64,000 bases of DNA from Mucilaginibacter tundrae (GCF_013408825.1 NZ_JACCBZ010000010.1:62001-126000); one strand, 5' to 3'; shown: positions 34,451 through 43,522, counted from the stretch's first letter. A program made the numbers and translations. The notes: a model not told the origin generated them from the sequence alone.

Positions 34451-34544
34451 CAATTTAGTCGTTGCTGCAAGGCATCCGATGCCGCACCTAAATAATTACA
34501 TCCGCTTAACACTATTACAATAAATTGCTGTTAACCTTGTAATA

Positions 34545-35690
34545 ATGAAAATAGGTATTGTTTGTTATCCAACCTTTGGCGGTAGCGGCGTTGTAGCCAC
34601 CGAACTTGGCAAGGCCCTTGCAGATCGCGGGCATCAGGTTCATTTTATCACCTACAATCAACCGGCCCGGCTTGATTTTTTTTCGGCAAACTTGTTCTAT
34701 CACGAGGTTTCGGTATCCAACTATCCATTGTTTGATTATCAACCCTATGAACTTGCCCTTGCCAGCCGAATGGTAGATGTGGTACGTTTTGAAAAGCTGG
34801 ATCTGTTACACGTACATTATGCTATTCCGCATGCTTCAGCCGCGTTTATGGCTAAGCAGATACTGCTTACTTACGGCATCTATATTCCGGTAGTAACTAC
34901 GCTACATGGTACCGATATTACTTTAGTAGGCAAGGACCGCACATTTAAACCTGTCGTAACTTTCTCTATTAATAAGTCAGACGGTGTAACCGCTGTTTCG
35001 CAAAACTTAAGGGATAATACCTATGAGTTTTTTGAGATTGAACGTGATATTAAAGTAATACCAAATTTTATTGATCTATCACGTTTCAACCTTAAAGCAA
35101 AGGACCACTTTAAAAAAGCCATTGCACCTGAAGGCGAAAAAATATTGATACACACCTCTAACTTCCGCAGGGTAAAGCGTACCGAAGATGTGATCAAAAT
35201 ATTTGCCAAGGTGATTCAAAAGATCCCATCCAAACTATTAATGGTTGGTGATGGCGGCGAACGTTCTGATTGCGAACAATTATGCCGCGACCTGGGTGTT
35301 AGCTCTAATGTCCGTTTCCTGGGGAAACAGGATGCTATTGAGGAGATACTTTCAGTAGGTGATTTATTTTTAATGCCTTCGCTATCTGAAAGCTTTGGCT
35401 TGGCAGCGTTGGAGGCCATGGCCTGCAAAGTGCCGGTGATCAGCTCAAATGCGGGCGGTTTGCCTGAGTTAAATATCGACGGTGTAACCGGTTATTTGAA
35501 GGACGTTGGTGACGTTGATGGCATGGCCGAAAAAGCGATCTATATTTTAGAGGATGAAGCGCGCCTTGCACAGTTTAAAGACAATGCCTTAGCAAGAGCT
35601 AAAGAGTTTGACCTGGCTAATATATTACCGCAGTACGAAAATTATTACGCCGAGGTATTAGAACAGGCGAAAGCGAGTAATTTGTTATAA
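34545..35690 (+). CDS. bshA: N-acetyl-alpha-D-glucosaminyl L-malate synthase (bacillithiol synthesis)
   Basis: A 381-residue GT4 glycosyltransferase that joins malate and GlcNAc as the first step of bacillithiol synthesis. It opens with MKIGIVCYPTFGGSGVVATE, shows HVHYAIPHASAA, LHGTDITLVG, RRVKRTEDVI and the family ESFGLAALEA motif (EX7E). Bacillithiol is the main low-molecular-weight thiol of many Bacteroidota and Firmicutes. The genes for the later steps (bshB, bshC) are not in the window. A TAACCTTG box, one mismatch from TAnnTTTG, ends five bases before the ATG. Confidence 0.93.
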   Translation: MKIGIVCYPTFGGSGVVATELGKALADRGHQVHFITYNQPARLDFFSANLFYHEVSVSNYPLFDYQPYELALASRMVDVVRFEKLDLLHVHYAIPHASAAFMAKQILLTYGIYIPVVTTLHGTDITLVGKDRTFKPVVTFSINKSDGVTAVSQNLRDNTYEFFEIERDIKVIPNFIDLSRFNLKAKDHFKKAIAPEGEKILIHTSNFRRVKRTEDVIKIFAKVIQKIPSKLLMVGDGGERSDCEQLCRDLGVSSNVRFLGKQDAIEEILSVGDLFLMPSLSESFGLAALEAMACKVPVISSNAGGLPELNIDGVTGYLKDVGDVDGMAEKAIYILEDEARLAQFKDNALARAKEFDLANILPQYENYYAEVLEQAKASNLL

Positions 35691-35695
35691 CAAAA

Positions 35696-35740
35696 GGGAT
35701 GTCACCCTGAGCGTAGTCGAAGGGCGAGCGCAGATGCCTT
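35696..35740. repeat. GTCA-C/T-CTGAGC intergenic repeat fragment
   Basis: GTCACCCTGAGCGTAGTCGA, with GCGAGCGCAGATGCC after it, belongs to the same family of dispersed repeats as the hairpin at 39771-39847 (GTCATTCT...GAGCG/CTGCGCTCAG). It lies between the convergent bshA and hisS genes. Confidence 0.55.
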
Positions 35741-35755
35741 ACCCCCTTGATGGGA

Positions 35756-37126
35756 CTATTTTAACCGCTCTACGATCTCCTTAGCATCCAATTTTTCCTG
35801 TAAGCCACTTTCCATATCTTTAAAAGCCAACAAGCCGCTCTGCATCTCATCGCTGCCGATCAATATGGTATAGGGGATATGCTTGTTATTGGCATACTCC
35901 ATTTGTTTCTTAATTTTAGCCCCTGCGGGATAAAGCTCCGCATTGATATTATGCTGGCGCAGACTGTGCAATAATGGCAAAGCATATTTTTCGCCCTCGC
36001 TGTCAAAACAGCAGATCAGCACTTTGGTAGTTTGATTAGTATCAGCAGGGAAGAGGTTTAGCTCATCCATTACATCATAAATACGATCGGCGCCGAAAGA
36101 AATACCAACCCCCGTAAGGTCTTTTAGGCCGAACATACCGGTCAAATCATCATACCTGCCGCCACCGCCGATGCTGCCCATGGCGACTTCATTGGTTTTA
36201 ACTTCGAATATCGCTCCGGTATAATAATTTAAGCCACGAGCAAGGGTAATATCAAGCTCCAGCGTAGCGCTTTGTAATTTGCAGCTATCGATGTAGGTAA
36301 ACACAGTTTCGATCTCATCACAACCTCTCAAGCCTGTTGCCGAATCCTTTAAAGCTTCGCGCAAGCTTTCCAGTTTGATGGTATTTGATCCATCTAACAG
36401 AATAACCGGTTTCAGTTTTTCAATATCTTCAGGACTAAAGCCTTTTTCCAGCAACTCTTTAATTACACCATCCAGGCCTATTTTATCCAGCTTATCAATA
36501 GCAACGGTCAGGTCGATGATATTATCGGCTTTGCCAATCACTTCGGCTATGCCCGATAATATCTTGCGGTTGTTTATTTTTATGGTAAAATCCTTTAAAC
36601 CCAATTTACTTAATGCTTCATCATATATCATGATAAACTCCGCCTCGTTCAATAACGATGGCGAACCAACCACATCCGCATCGCACTGGTAAAACTCCCT
36701 ATAACGGCCACGCTGGGGCCTATCCGCGCGCCAAACCGGCTGCACCTGAAAACGTTTAAACGGGAAAGTGATCTCGTTTTGGTGCATCACTACGTACCGC
36801 GCAAATGGAACAGTTAAATCGTAGCGAAGGGCTTTTTCGGAAATTTCAGATGTCAGGGTTTGATAATTTTTATCAGCTAATTTCTGCACATCCGCTTTAG
36901 CTAAAAAATCGCCGGAGTTCAATATCTTAAATATCAACTTATCCCCCTCATCACCATATTTACCCATCAAGGTACCTAGGTTTTCCATCGCCGGTGTTTC
37001 TATTTGTTGATAGCCATATTTGCGAAAAACGCTTTTAATGGTATCAAAAATAAAATTGCGCCTCACCATTTCGGTAGGTGAAAAATCGCGGGTGCCTTTG
37101 GGAGTTGATGGTTTGATGGATGCCAT
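35756..37126 (-). CDS. hisS: Histidyl-tRNA synthetase
   Basis: A 456-residue class II synthetase that charges tRNA(His). The N-terminus reads MASIKPSTPKGTRDFSPTEM, motif 2 is FPFKRFQVQPVWRADRPQRG, the histidine signatures are ARGLNYYTGAIFEV and GGGRYDDLTGMF, and the anticodon-binding domain (VLICCFDSEGEK onward) closes the protein. I chose the ATG at 37126; ten in-frame upstream codons are repeat DNA. A TACATTTG box ends four bases before the start. Confidence 0.95.
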   Translation of the reverse strand: MASIKPSTPKGTRDFSPTEMVRRNFIFDTIKSVFRKYGYQQIETPAMENLGTLMGKYGDEGDKLIFKILNSGDFLAKADVQKLADKNYQTLTSEISEKALRYDLTVPFARYVVMHQNEITFPFKRFQVQPVWRADRPQRGRYREFYQCDADVVGSPSLLNEAEFIMIYDEALSKLGLKDFTIKINNRKILSGIAEVIGKADNIIDLTVAIDKLDKIGLDGVIKELLEKGFSPEDIEKLKPVILLDGSNTIKLESLREALKDSATGLRGCDEIETVFTYIDSCKLQSATLELDITLARGLNYYTGAIFEVKTNEVAMGSIGGGGRYDDLTGMFGLKDLTGVGISFGADRIYDVMDELNLFPADTNQTTKVLICCFDSEGEKYALPLLHSLRQHNINAELYPAGAKIKKQMEYANNKHIPYTILIGSDEMQSGLLAFKDMESGLQEKLDAKEIVERLK

Positions 37127-37130
37127 GCGG

Positions 37131-37138
37131 CAAATGTA
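37131..37138 (-). promoter_or_regulatory. Candidate -7 box of hisS
   Basis: On the minus strand TACATTTG is an exact TAnnTTTG match, with a TTG 19 bases upstream that lies inside the intergenic repeat. It ends four bases before the hisS start, so the mRNA would be leaderless or nearly so. Confidence 0.45.
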
Positions 37139-37148
37139 CAAAAAAGGT

Positions 37149-37222
37149 AGCCCCACCCAAACCCTCCCCAGAAGGGAGGGCTTAAAAAAGTCTCCCCTAC
37201 TGGGGGAGATTTAGAGGGGGCT
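37149..37222. repeat. Nested-hairpin intergenic repeat (CCCTCCC/TCTCCCC type)
   Basis: Outer arms AGCCCC (37149-37154) and GGGGCT (37217-37222) enclose two perfect hairpins: CCCTCCC/GGGAGGG (37162-37168, 37174-37180) and TCTCCCC/GGGGAGA (37191-37197, 37203-37209). Sequences of this design are scattered in many Bacteroidota genomes. It fills the gap between divergent hisS and the GNAT gene. Confidence 0.8.
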
Positions 37223-37246
37223 CATAAATTGTTTATTTTTACACCT

Positions 37247-37747
37247 ATGCATATCATCGCCCAAACACTCCGCCTCATCATCCGCGAATTTTTACCCGAA
37301 GAACAGGGCACTTACCTCCATCATTTTACCGATGAAGAAGTTTGCCTGTATCTACCCAAACGCACTACAGATGAACGTATGAACATCTTCCAAACAGCTC
37401 TAGCCAATTACGAGAACAGCAAGCTAACAGGTATCTGGGGCATGTTTAATAAGAAAACCGGAGAATTTATCGGCAGTTGTTTGTTACGTCCCTTTAATGG
37501 TGATCCTAAAATTTTAGAAGTAGGGTATAGCATGGATAAAAAGTACTGGGGTCAGGGCATCGGCACCGAAATGGCAGAAGCCATGATAACGCACGGGTTT
37601 TCAGATATCAATATTGATGAAATAGTAGGGGTTACTGTATTAGAAAACATCAGCTCACAACGTGTTTTGGAGAAGGCGGGGCTTAAACGGGCAGATAATT
37701 TCTTCAGAGATGGGTTAGAGCTGGCTATTTTTAAAAAACCTCGATAG
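37247..37747 (+). CDS. GNAT family N-acetyltransferase
   Basis: A 166-residue acetyltransferase of the RimJ/RimL type. It begins MHIIAQTLRLIIREFLPEEQ; the acetyl-CoA binding loop is in GQGIGTEMAEAM (about residues 106-117), followed by ENISSQRVLEKAGLKR in the typical last helix. The substrate cannot be predicted: it might be a protein N-terminus, an antibiotic or a small amine. The ATG at 37247 lies directly after the repeat. The 177 nt following the gene, up to the phosphatase gene, show no further feature. Confidence 0.88.
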   Translation: MHIIAQTLRLIIREFLPEEQGTYLHHFTDEEVCLYLPKRTTDERMNIFQTALANYENSKLTGIWGMFNKKTGEFIGSCLLRPFNGDPKILEVGYSMDKKYWGQGIGTEMAEAMITHGFSDINIDEIVGVTVLENISSQRVLEKAGLKRADNFFRDGLELAIFKKPR

Positions 37748-37924
37748 GGGTGCTTAACACTTAGTAAACGTTGGATATAACGCGCATCGGTGTAATCCCC
37801 AAAAACACAACTGACAAAACAGTGTCAGCACTTATACAAATCTATTTCCCGAAATTTGAATGTACCGGTACTTCCGCTCTTGCTAAAGCATTTCCGTTCT
37901 TTGAATTAACGAAATAATCGCTTA

Positions 37925-38365
37925 TCAGTTATCGCGCAGCTCTTTAACGATCTTTTTGCAGCCGTCCTCAATCAAATCAAAAACAGGCGCAAATTGGGTA
38001 TCGTCATAATAAGGGTCGGGGACTTCTTTACTGCCTAATAGTAGTTTTACCTTGTCGGTGGCTTGTTTATTGGGCGCCATGGCCAGCACATCAGCTAAGT
38101 TGTTTCGGTCCATCACATAAATGTGGTCAAACTCTTCAAAATCACTTTGCCTAAATTGTCGGCAAACCTGGTGACCAATAGGTACGCCACGTTCATGGGC
38201 TACACGGGTTGAACGCCTATCCGGTCCCTGGCCAACATGCCAGTTACCCGTGCCTGCCGAATCAATTTCCCAGCCCAAATTATTCTTATCCGACAAGTCC
38301 TGCATGATCCCCTCCGCCAGCGGCGAACGGCAAATATTGCCCAGGCAAACCATTAGTATTTTCAT
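37925..38365 (-). CDS. Low-molecular-weight protein tyrosine phosphatase
   Basis: A 146-residue phosphatase with the active-site loop VCLGNICRSP (catalytic Cys at residue 7) at the N-terminus and the general-acid DPYYDD motif at about residue 116. Such enzymes remove phosphate from tyrosine kinases of capsule and exopolysaccharide systems, or from other proteins. No kinase is adjacent. It is preceded by an inverted repeat and by the S1/P1 nuclease gene upstream. Confidence 0.92.
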   Translation of the reverse strand: MKILMVCLGNICRSPLAEGIMQDLSDKNNLGWEIDSAGTGNWHVGQGPDRRSTRVAHERGVPIGHQVCRQFRQSDFEEFDHIYVMDRNNLADVLAMAPNKQATDKVKLLLGSKEVPDPYYDDTQFAPVFDLIEDGCKKIVKELRDN

Positions 38366-38391
38366 TGTTGAGGTTGAATTGGTTGATTGGT

Positions 38392-38445
38392 GGTTGATTA
38401 AGTTTTAATGAAGTTTAACTACTCACACAATCAACTTAATCAACC
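38392..38445. repeat. Inverted repeat, GGTTGATTAAGTT arms
   Basis: GGTTGATTAAGTT (38392-38404) and AACTTAATCAACC (38433-38445) are perfect 13-bp arms, with imperfect extension on both sides (left to about 38372). It lies between the LMW-PTP and S1/P1 nuclease genes, and shares the string GTGAGTAGTTA (here in reverse) with the repeat at 43390-43520. Confidence 0.65.
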
Positions 38446-38455
38446 ATTCAACTAA

Positions 38456-39250
38456 CTATCCAAATATCGCATTCAACACACCAGCTAGCCTAACACCTGC
38501 TTTTAGCAATTGGTGGTTGAGGATCGCGATATGCGTAAAATTATATTTATAATTCAGGTTATCACCTGGTTTTATATCGGTATAAAGTTTTTCCGCGATT
38601 TGGTTTGATTCAAACAGCCACTCGCTTACCGGCGCTTTTTGCCATTCTTTAACTTCTGCAGGTGTAGCATCATTTACCGCCGCGGCGTATTCGGTATAAC
38701 TTAATTGCTGAAAATCGATCAGCTGTGAATCCCAAACCGAATGCAGGTTGGTTGGGTTATTAAACCAGGTCACTTTAAAATCGTTACCGCCTTTGTCATC
38801 GGCATGGGCTACGTGCATTGGCTGGTGTACATCTTCAATAATATGTATCAGCATACGCAGGTCAAGCACTTTATCTTTTTTAGGCAGATTCTTGCTTTTT
38901 AACTGGCCTATCAGGTAATTAATTTTTGTATAAGCATCAACGCTGGTATCCTGTTTCAAAAACACCACCAGTTCGGGGTAGGTATAAGCTTTATTCAAAT
39001 CAACATAATGCCATGGCGACATGTAGCTGTAAGCCGGGTCCGATTTGATAAAATCGGCCCAGGTACTTGCCATGGCTACTGTTTCGTGTCCCAAAATAGC
39101 TTTAACCGCAGCCCGGGCTTTAGGGTTTAAATAGCTTTCGGCAATTTGACCACAAATACGGTGACCGTTAGTACCCCATGCCATGCTCTGTACGGGCACA
39201 TACAATAATGCAGCGCCAATAAGTAGTTTTTTAAAGAATGATGTTTTCAT
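38456..39250 (-). CDS. S1/P1 family nuclease
   Basis: A 264-residue exported zinc nuclease. A signal peptide ends at QSMA, so that the mature protein would begin with Trp (WGTNGHRICGQIAE), whose amino group and carbonyl take part in zinc binding in this family. The other ligands are in ASTWADFIKSD, PWHYVDLN, LIHIIEDVHQPMHVAHADD and GGNDFKV...HSVWD. It degrades single-stranded DNA and RNA outside the cytoplasm. The ATG at 39250 is 5 nt after the lipoprotein gene stop; the two form a unit. Confidence 0.93.
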   Translation of the reverse strand: MKTSFFKKLLIGAALLYVPVQSMAWGTNGHRICGQIAESYLNPKARAAVKAILGHETVAMASTWADFIKSDPAYSYMSPWHYVDLNKAYTYPELVVFLKQDTSVDAYTKINYLIGQLKSKNLPKKDKVLDLRMLIHIIEDVHQPMHVAHADDKGGNDFKVTWFNNPTNLHSVWDSQLIDFQQLSYTEYAAAVNDATPAEVKEWQKAPVSEWLFESNQIAEKLYTDIKPGDNLNYKYNFTHIAILNHQLLKAGVRLAGVLNAIFG

Positions 39251-39255
39251 AAATC

Positions 39256-39756
39256 TTAAAGTGGTTTTACAATACAAGTAGTTCTTTTTATTAACCGCGC
39301 TGTTATAGGAATAACAGCCGATGTGCTTGAAAATTGATAAACAGAGTCTGTTTTTTTGGTAACCTTAAACACTTCCTCATACATGCCGAAACGGAAACAC
39401 CCGGCTGTTTCTTTCAGGGTAAAATCGGGCTTACAGAACTCGCCCTTCAAAAACAGGGAATCATTCCGCTGTCCATAGTTGCCTTTGGTATATTCAGTCC
39501 AATGGCCGGCTTTCATGCAGCTATCGGCGCCATAGTTTACCTTGGTAAATGTTTTTATCGATACAAAAAAAGAATCGCAGGTAAACTTAAAATGATACAG
39601 CGAGTACGTCAACAATTTTTTCTGCATCGGTACCGAATCCTGCTGCCATTCGCCTTGAAACTCCTTCACACCCGGCTTTTGCGTGTTAGGGTTCATCCAG
39701 CAGGAGCCCAGGAATAAAGTTGTTAAAAGAAAGAGGGCTAGTGTCAGTTTTTGCAT
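39256..39756 (-). CDS. Lipoprotein of unknown function beside fumC
   Basis: A 166-residue lipoprotein: the signal ends LFLGSC, then WMNPNTQKPG. The mature domain has a lipocalin-like strand pattern with FQGEWQQDSVP, HFKFTCDSFFVSIKT and YEEVFKVTKKTDSVYQF. Four Cys remain in the mature part (in TCDSF, DSCMK, EFCKP and AGCFR) plus one near the C-terminus (TTCIV). It lies between fumC and the S1/P1 nuclease gene. Homologues near fumC are sometimes named fumarate hydratase in databases by position only; nothing in it suggests such activity. Confidence 0.8.
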   Translation of the reverse strand: MQKLTLALFLLTTLFLGSCWMNPNTQKPGVKEFQGEWQQDSVPMQKKLLTYSLYHFKFTCDSFFVSIKTFTKVNYGADSCMKAGHWTEYTKGNYGQRNDSLFLKGEFCKPDFTLKETAGCFRFGMYEEVFKVTKKTDSVYQFSSTSAVIPITARLIKRTTCIVKPL

Positions 39757-39770
39757 TTATACTTTTTGAT

Positions 39771-39847
39771 TTGTCATTCTCAACGAAGTGAAGAATCTGT
39801 AAAGTAGTTTACACCGTACAGATTCTTCGCTGCGCTCAGAATGACAA
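39771..39847. repeat. Long imperfect hairpin, GTCATTCT...AGAATGAC
   Basis: Arms 39771-39801 and 39817-39847 are complementary at 27 of 31 positions, with a 15-base loop. The arms contain GTCATTCT and GAAGAATCTG. It lies between fumC and the lipoprotein gene on the minus strand. Related fragments lie at 35696-35740 and 43847-43876. Confidence 0.8.
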
Positions 39848-39861
39848 TTTATTTTGGCGAT

Positions 39862-41259
39862 CTATTTTAAAGATCCTATCATATCTTCAGGCCTAACCCA
39901 TTGGTCAAACTGTTCGTTGGTTAATAAGCCGAGGCCCAAAGCAGCTTCACGTAATGAAAGGTTTTCCTTCAACGCTTTTTTAGCGATTTTGGCGGCATTC
40001 TCATAACCGATATGCGGATTTAACGCAGTAACCAGCATTAACGAGTTTTCCAGGTGTTTTTTGATACCGGCATAGTTTGGCTGTATACCTGCAGCGCAAT
40101 GATCATTAAATGATACGCAGGCATCACCAATTAAACGTGCCGATTGTAAAAAATTAGCCGCCATAACCGGCTTAAACACATTCAGCTCATAATGTCCATT
40201 GCTGCCTGCTATTGAAATGGTAACATCGTTACCCATCACCTGTGCCGCTACCATGGTAACTGCCTCGTTTTGGGTTGGGTTAACTTTGCCCGGCATAATT
40301 GATGAACCCGGCTCATTATCCGGAATATGAATTTCTCCAATACCTGAACGCGGACCAGAAGCCAGCATCCTGATGTCGTTCGCGATCTTCATTAATGATA
40401 CAGCGATCTGTTTTAAAGCACCGTGGCTCTCCACAATCGCATCATGCGCGGCCAAAGCTTCAAATTTATTTTCCGCGGTGCGGAAGGGTAGGCCGGTAAA
40501 CTGAGCGATATACTCAGCTACCTTAATATCATAACCTTTTGGGGTGTTGATGCCTGTACCAACAGCGGTACCGCCAAGCGCAAGCTCAGATAAGTGATCT
40601 AAAGTATTCTTCAAGGCCTTCAAACCATGATCCAACTGAGATACATAACCTGAAAACTCCTGGCCTAAGGTCAGTGGTGTAGCATCCATTAAATGGGTGC
40701 GGCCAATTTTAACTACGGTTTTAAATTCTTCTGATTTTGCTTTCAGTGTATCGCGCAGCTTTTCTACTCCCGGGATAGTTACATCAATTACCATTTTGTA
40801 GGCGGCGATGTGCATAGCGGTAGGGTAAGTATCATTTGATGATTGTGATTTATTCACATCGTCATTCGGGTGGACGAAAGTTTTTCCTTCGCCAAGTTTA
40901 TTTCCCTGTAAAACGTGTGAACGGTTAGCAATAACCTCGTTCACATTCATGTTTGATTGCGTGCCCGAGCCTGTTTGCCAAATCACCAACGGAAATTCGC
41001 CAGCTAAGCTACCGGTTAATATCTCATCACAAACCTGGGCGATCAGGTCGCGTTTTTCCGCAGGCAATACGCCGCAATCTGTATTGGTATAAGCAGCAGC
41101 CTTTTTCAGATAAGCAAAAGCAGCAATAATTTCTTTAGGCATTGATGCTTCCGGCCCGATCTTAAAATTATTACGTGATCTTTCGGTTTGCGCACCCCAG
41201 TATTTGTCGGCAGGTACTTGTACCTCGCCCATGGTATCATGTTCAGTTCTGAAACTCAT
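39862..41259 (-). CDS. fumC: Class II fumarate hydratase
   Basis: A 465-residue homotetrameric fumarase of the TCA cycle, interconverting fumarate and malate. It begins [20 protein letters not shown]. Family signatures are [19 protein letters not shown] (about residues 98-116), [20 protein letters not shown] in slightly changed form ([12 protein letters not shown]), and [13 protein letters not shown] in the flexible loop that bears the catalytic Ser. Length is normal. A TAACTTTG box lies 20 bases before the start. Confidence 0.97.
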   Translation of the reverse strand: MSFRTEHDTMGEVQVPADKYWGAQTERSRNNFKIGPEASMPKEIIAAFAYLKKAAAYTNTDCGVLPAEKRDLIAQVCDEILTGSLAGEFPLVIWQTGSGTQSNMNVNEVIANRSHVLQGNKLGEGKTFVHPNDDVNKSQSSNDTYPTAMHIAAYKMVIDVTIPGVEKLRDTLKAKSEEFKTVVKIGRTHLMDATPLTLGQEFSGYVSQLDHGLKALKNTLDHLSELALGGTAVGTGINTPKGYDIKVAEYIAQFTGLPFRTAENKFEALAAHDAIVESHGALKQIAVSLMKIANDIRMLASGPRSGIGEIHIPDNEPGSSIMPGKVNPTQNEAVTMVAAQVMGNDVTISIAGSNGHYELNVFKPVMAANFLQSARLIGDACVSFNDHCAAGIQPNYAGIKKHLENSLMLVTALNPHIGYENAAKIAKKALKENLSLREAALGLGLLTNEQFDQWVRPEDMIGSLK

Positions 41260-41278
41260 TGTATTATATTTTGCAGCG

Positions 41279-41286
41279 CAAAGTTA
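41279..41286 (-). promoter_or_regulatory. Candidate -7 box of fumC
   Basis: On the minus strand TAACTTTG is an exact TAnnTTTG match, giving a fumC leader of about 13 bases. No clear -33 TTG is seen. Confidence 0.4.
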
Positions 41287-41381
41287 TGTTTTATATGGAG
41301 GATATAAACTGAAAACGGTAATCTTTTTAGTACAAAAACTAATCTGTATTAGGGATGATTATAATTTAACAATGCGTTAAT

Positions 41382-41618
41382 ATGCCCAAATGCAACATCA
41401 TATATACCTCTCCGCAAAAGGACCATTATGTATGGGATGGTACTTCGCTAACCAAGCTAGAAAAAGCTGAACAGGAAACGCTTCGCTTTAGTGGGAAATC
41501 ATTTAAACAAGATGAGCTGGATGAAGCTATAAAAGATTGCAAAAAAGCAATAGAACAATCATTCCCTAAAGATGAAAATCCAGAAATTAAAACTGTCAAA
41601 ATAACCGTATCCGACTAA
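41382..41618 (+). CDS. Small protein of unknown function
   Basis: A 78-residue soluble protein starting MPKCNIIYTSPQKDHYVWDG. It has a short beta hairpin at the start and a long Lys/Glu-rich helix (residues 25-62: LEKAEQETLRFSGKSF, DELDEAIKDCKKAIEQ), then a terminal strand KTVKITVSD. No family is recognised and no signal peptide is present. It ends one base before the convergent lipoprotein gene, and is divergent from fumC. Confidence 0.65.
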   Translation: MPKCNIIYTSPQKDHYVWDGTSLTKLEKAEQETLRFSGKSFKQDELDEAIKDCKKAIEQSFPKDENPEIKTVKITVSD

Positions 41619-42032
41619 CTATTTTATCGGGTTATAATTCCTTTGTCTGCGCCAAACCGCCAGCGGGATATATTTGGCTTTCTTAGTATCTAAAAAATAA
41701 ACTTTGTTGGTTTTGGGGTATACAATAAAACTAAACCAGATCTCACCCGGCGCACTATCATATTCCGATACCTTTACCGAATAAAAACTCTGCGTAGCTG
41801 ACGGGCGGGTATTTATATAAGCGATCAGGTGCTTTTTGCCGTGCGAATTTTTCTTACATAACGTATTTGCCTTTGTTACTTCGGGTAAGCTATTGATAGT
41901 TGTAATAACCTGTCCCTCTGTCTGCGGCTGATTGTCGTCACTTACCGGTTTTTTTACGGCACAGGAGACTGCCAAAAATAAGATAGCGGCAAAGATCGGA
42001 ATGTATAGTTTAACTCTATTAAATAAACCCAT
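41619..42032 (-). CDS. Lipoprotein of unknown function
   Basis: A 137-residue lipoprotein with signal LYIPIFAAILFLAVSC, then a mature part with VITTINSLPEVTKANTLCKK, HLIAYINTRPSATQSFYSVK and EIWFSFIVYPKTNKVYFLDT. The strand pattern is that of a small NTF2- or cystatin-like domain, but no family is assigned. Convergent with the 78-residue gene. Confidence 0.75.
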   Translation of the reverse strand: MGLFNRVKLYIPIFAAILFLAVSCAVKKPVSDDNQPQTEGQVITTINSLPEVTKANTLCKKNSHGKKHLIAYINTRPSATQSFYSVKVSEYDSAPGEIWFSFIVYPKTNKVYFLDTKKAKYIPLAVWRRQRNYNPIK

Positions 42033-42170
42033 AATTAATAATTTCTATTCATTATACAGTCAAAACCCAAAATCGTTCATAATATTATCTAAATGTTTAA
42101 AACTTAAAATAGTTAACGATTGTATAATTTCTGAATTTCGCCATCGTTAATTGATTGACTGCATCTGCTT

Positions 42171-43388
42171 ATGATTTTATATAAAAATATTCTTACTGTT
42201 TCGTTTACACTGCTTTGTTTAGCTTCCTGCTCTCAGGATAAAAAAAATAAAAACCAGGTTTCTTCCACGCCCGACCTCGATAAGCCCTTCAACTCCAAAC
42301 AATATCTGCAATACGATCCTAAACACGCCGACCAAAGAATAGACGCGTTTATGAAACACTTGCACCAGGTAGCCAACTTTAATGGCGATATACTGGTAGC
42401 GAAAAAAGGTAAGATCATTTACGAAGGGGCATTCGGCTGGGCGGATTACCCTAACATGCACCCCTTAACAGTCGATTCTAAATTTCAACTTGCATCGGTA
42501 TCAAAAACCATTACCTCTACAGCTATTTTGCAACTGATGGAACGCGGCAAGCTTAAACTGAACCAGGATGTGCGCGATTTCTTCCCGAATTTTCCATACG
42601 AGGGCGTAACCATTCGTTTGTTATTAACCCACCGTTCGGGTATGATGAACTATGTATATTTTGTAGATGGCGTGTACCGCTCCGAACATCGCGACCAGCG
42701 TAAAGGCATTACCAACCAGCAAACTATGGACATGATCGCTCAATACAAACCCGCTCGGTTCAACAAACCTGACAAAAGCTTTTTGTATAACAACTCCAAC
42801 TTTATGGTGCTTGGCTCTATCATAGAAAAAGTAACCGGAATGAGTTATGCCGACTATGTGAAGCAAAATATTTTCATTCCTGCAGGGATGGCTAATACTG
42901 CTGTGTACTCAAAAGCAGTGTATGACAAAATTCCAACCTTTGTGCTGGGGCATGATCGTAATAGCTGGAAATATTCTGTAGCGCCAAATTTTTTAGATGG
43001 CCCGGTAGGAGCTTATGGAGTTTACAGCACAGTTGCTGATTTGTTTTTATTCGATAGAGCATTAAGGGCGGGCCGCTTGCTTAAACCGGCAACCCAGGAT
43101 TCCGCTTATACAGATCGAAACCCGATGATCCGTGGCCACTTTAATTATGGTTACGGTTGGAGGCTATTCGAAGCGCCGGGCGAAAAAGTAGTTTACCATA
43201 CCGGCTGGTGGCACGGGTTCAGGCACATCTTTTTGCGTGATATGAAAAATGATGTAACCATCGTGATATTAGGAAATATGGTAAATGGCAGCTTATTGCA
43301 TTTAGATGATCTGTTTAAACTAACCGGTATGCCAATAGTACGTAAAAGCGCTTATACTGGTAATGGGGAAACAGAAGAGGACCAATAA
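42171..43388 (+). CDS. Serine hydrolase lipoprotein (class C beta-lactamase type)
   Basis: A 405-residue lipoprotein (signal ends CLASC). The beta-lactamase-like fold has ASVSKTITSTAIL (catalytic Ser-x-x-Lys), YNNSNFMVLG (Tyr-x-Asn) and HTGWWHGFRHI (the third motif). Proteins of this kind are mostly peptidases or esterases acting on cell-wall peptides or D-amino acid compounds; antibiotic resistance should not be assumed. Single gene; it differs from the hydrolase at 32636 by having no extra N-terminal domain. Confidence 0.9.
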   Translation: MILYKNILTVSFTLLCLASCSQDKKNKNQVSSTPDLDKPFNSKQYLQYDPKHADQRIDAFMKHLHQVANFNGDILVAKKGKIIYEGAFGWADYPNMHPLTVDSKFQLASVSKTITSTAILQLMERGKLKLNQDVRDFFPNFPYEGVTIRLLLTHRSGMMNYVYFVDGVYRSEHRDQRKGITNQQTMDMIAQYKPARFNKPDKSFLYNNSNFMVLGSIIEKVTGMSYADYVKQNIFIPAGMANTAVYSKAVYDKIPTFVLGHDRNSWKYSVAPNFLDGPVGAYGVYSTVADLFLFDRALRAGRLLKPATQDSAYTDRNPMIRGHFNYGYGWRLFEAPGEKVVYHTGWWHGFRHIFLRDMKNDVTIVILGNMVNGSLLHLDDLFKLTGMPIVRKSAYTGNGETEEDQ

Positions 43389-43389
43389 T

Positions 43390-43520
43390 TGGTTGAGTGG
43401 GTTGGAATAGGTTTATTTAGTGAGTAGTTATTTGCTGAAGAGAAACCATAATCTTATAAGCTTGTTGTAAAAGAACTTATTTAACTCAATCCTACATAAT
43501 CAACCCAATAAACTAATAAC
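43390..43520. repeat. Imperfect inverted repeat of the GGTTGA/TCAACC family
   Basis: GGTTGAGTGGGTTGG near the left end and AATCAACCCAATAAAC near the right end are partial reverse complements, with AT-rich DNA between. The string GTGAGTAGTTA is shared in reverse with 38392-38445. It fills the gap between the serine hydrolase and ybaB genes. Confidence 0.45.
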
Positions 43521-43522
43521 CA

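Noticed and set aside
32636..43388. Beta-lactamase resistance genes
   Set aside because: Both serine hydrolases keep the fold motifs but this superfamily is mostly peptidases and esterases, and there is no resistance context.
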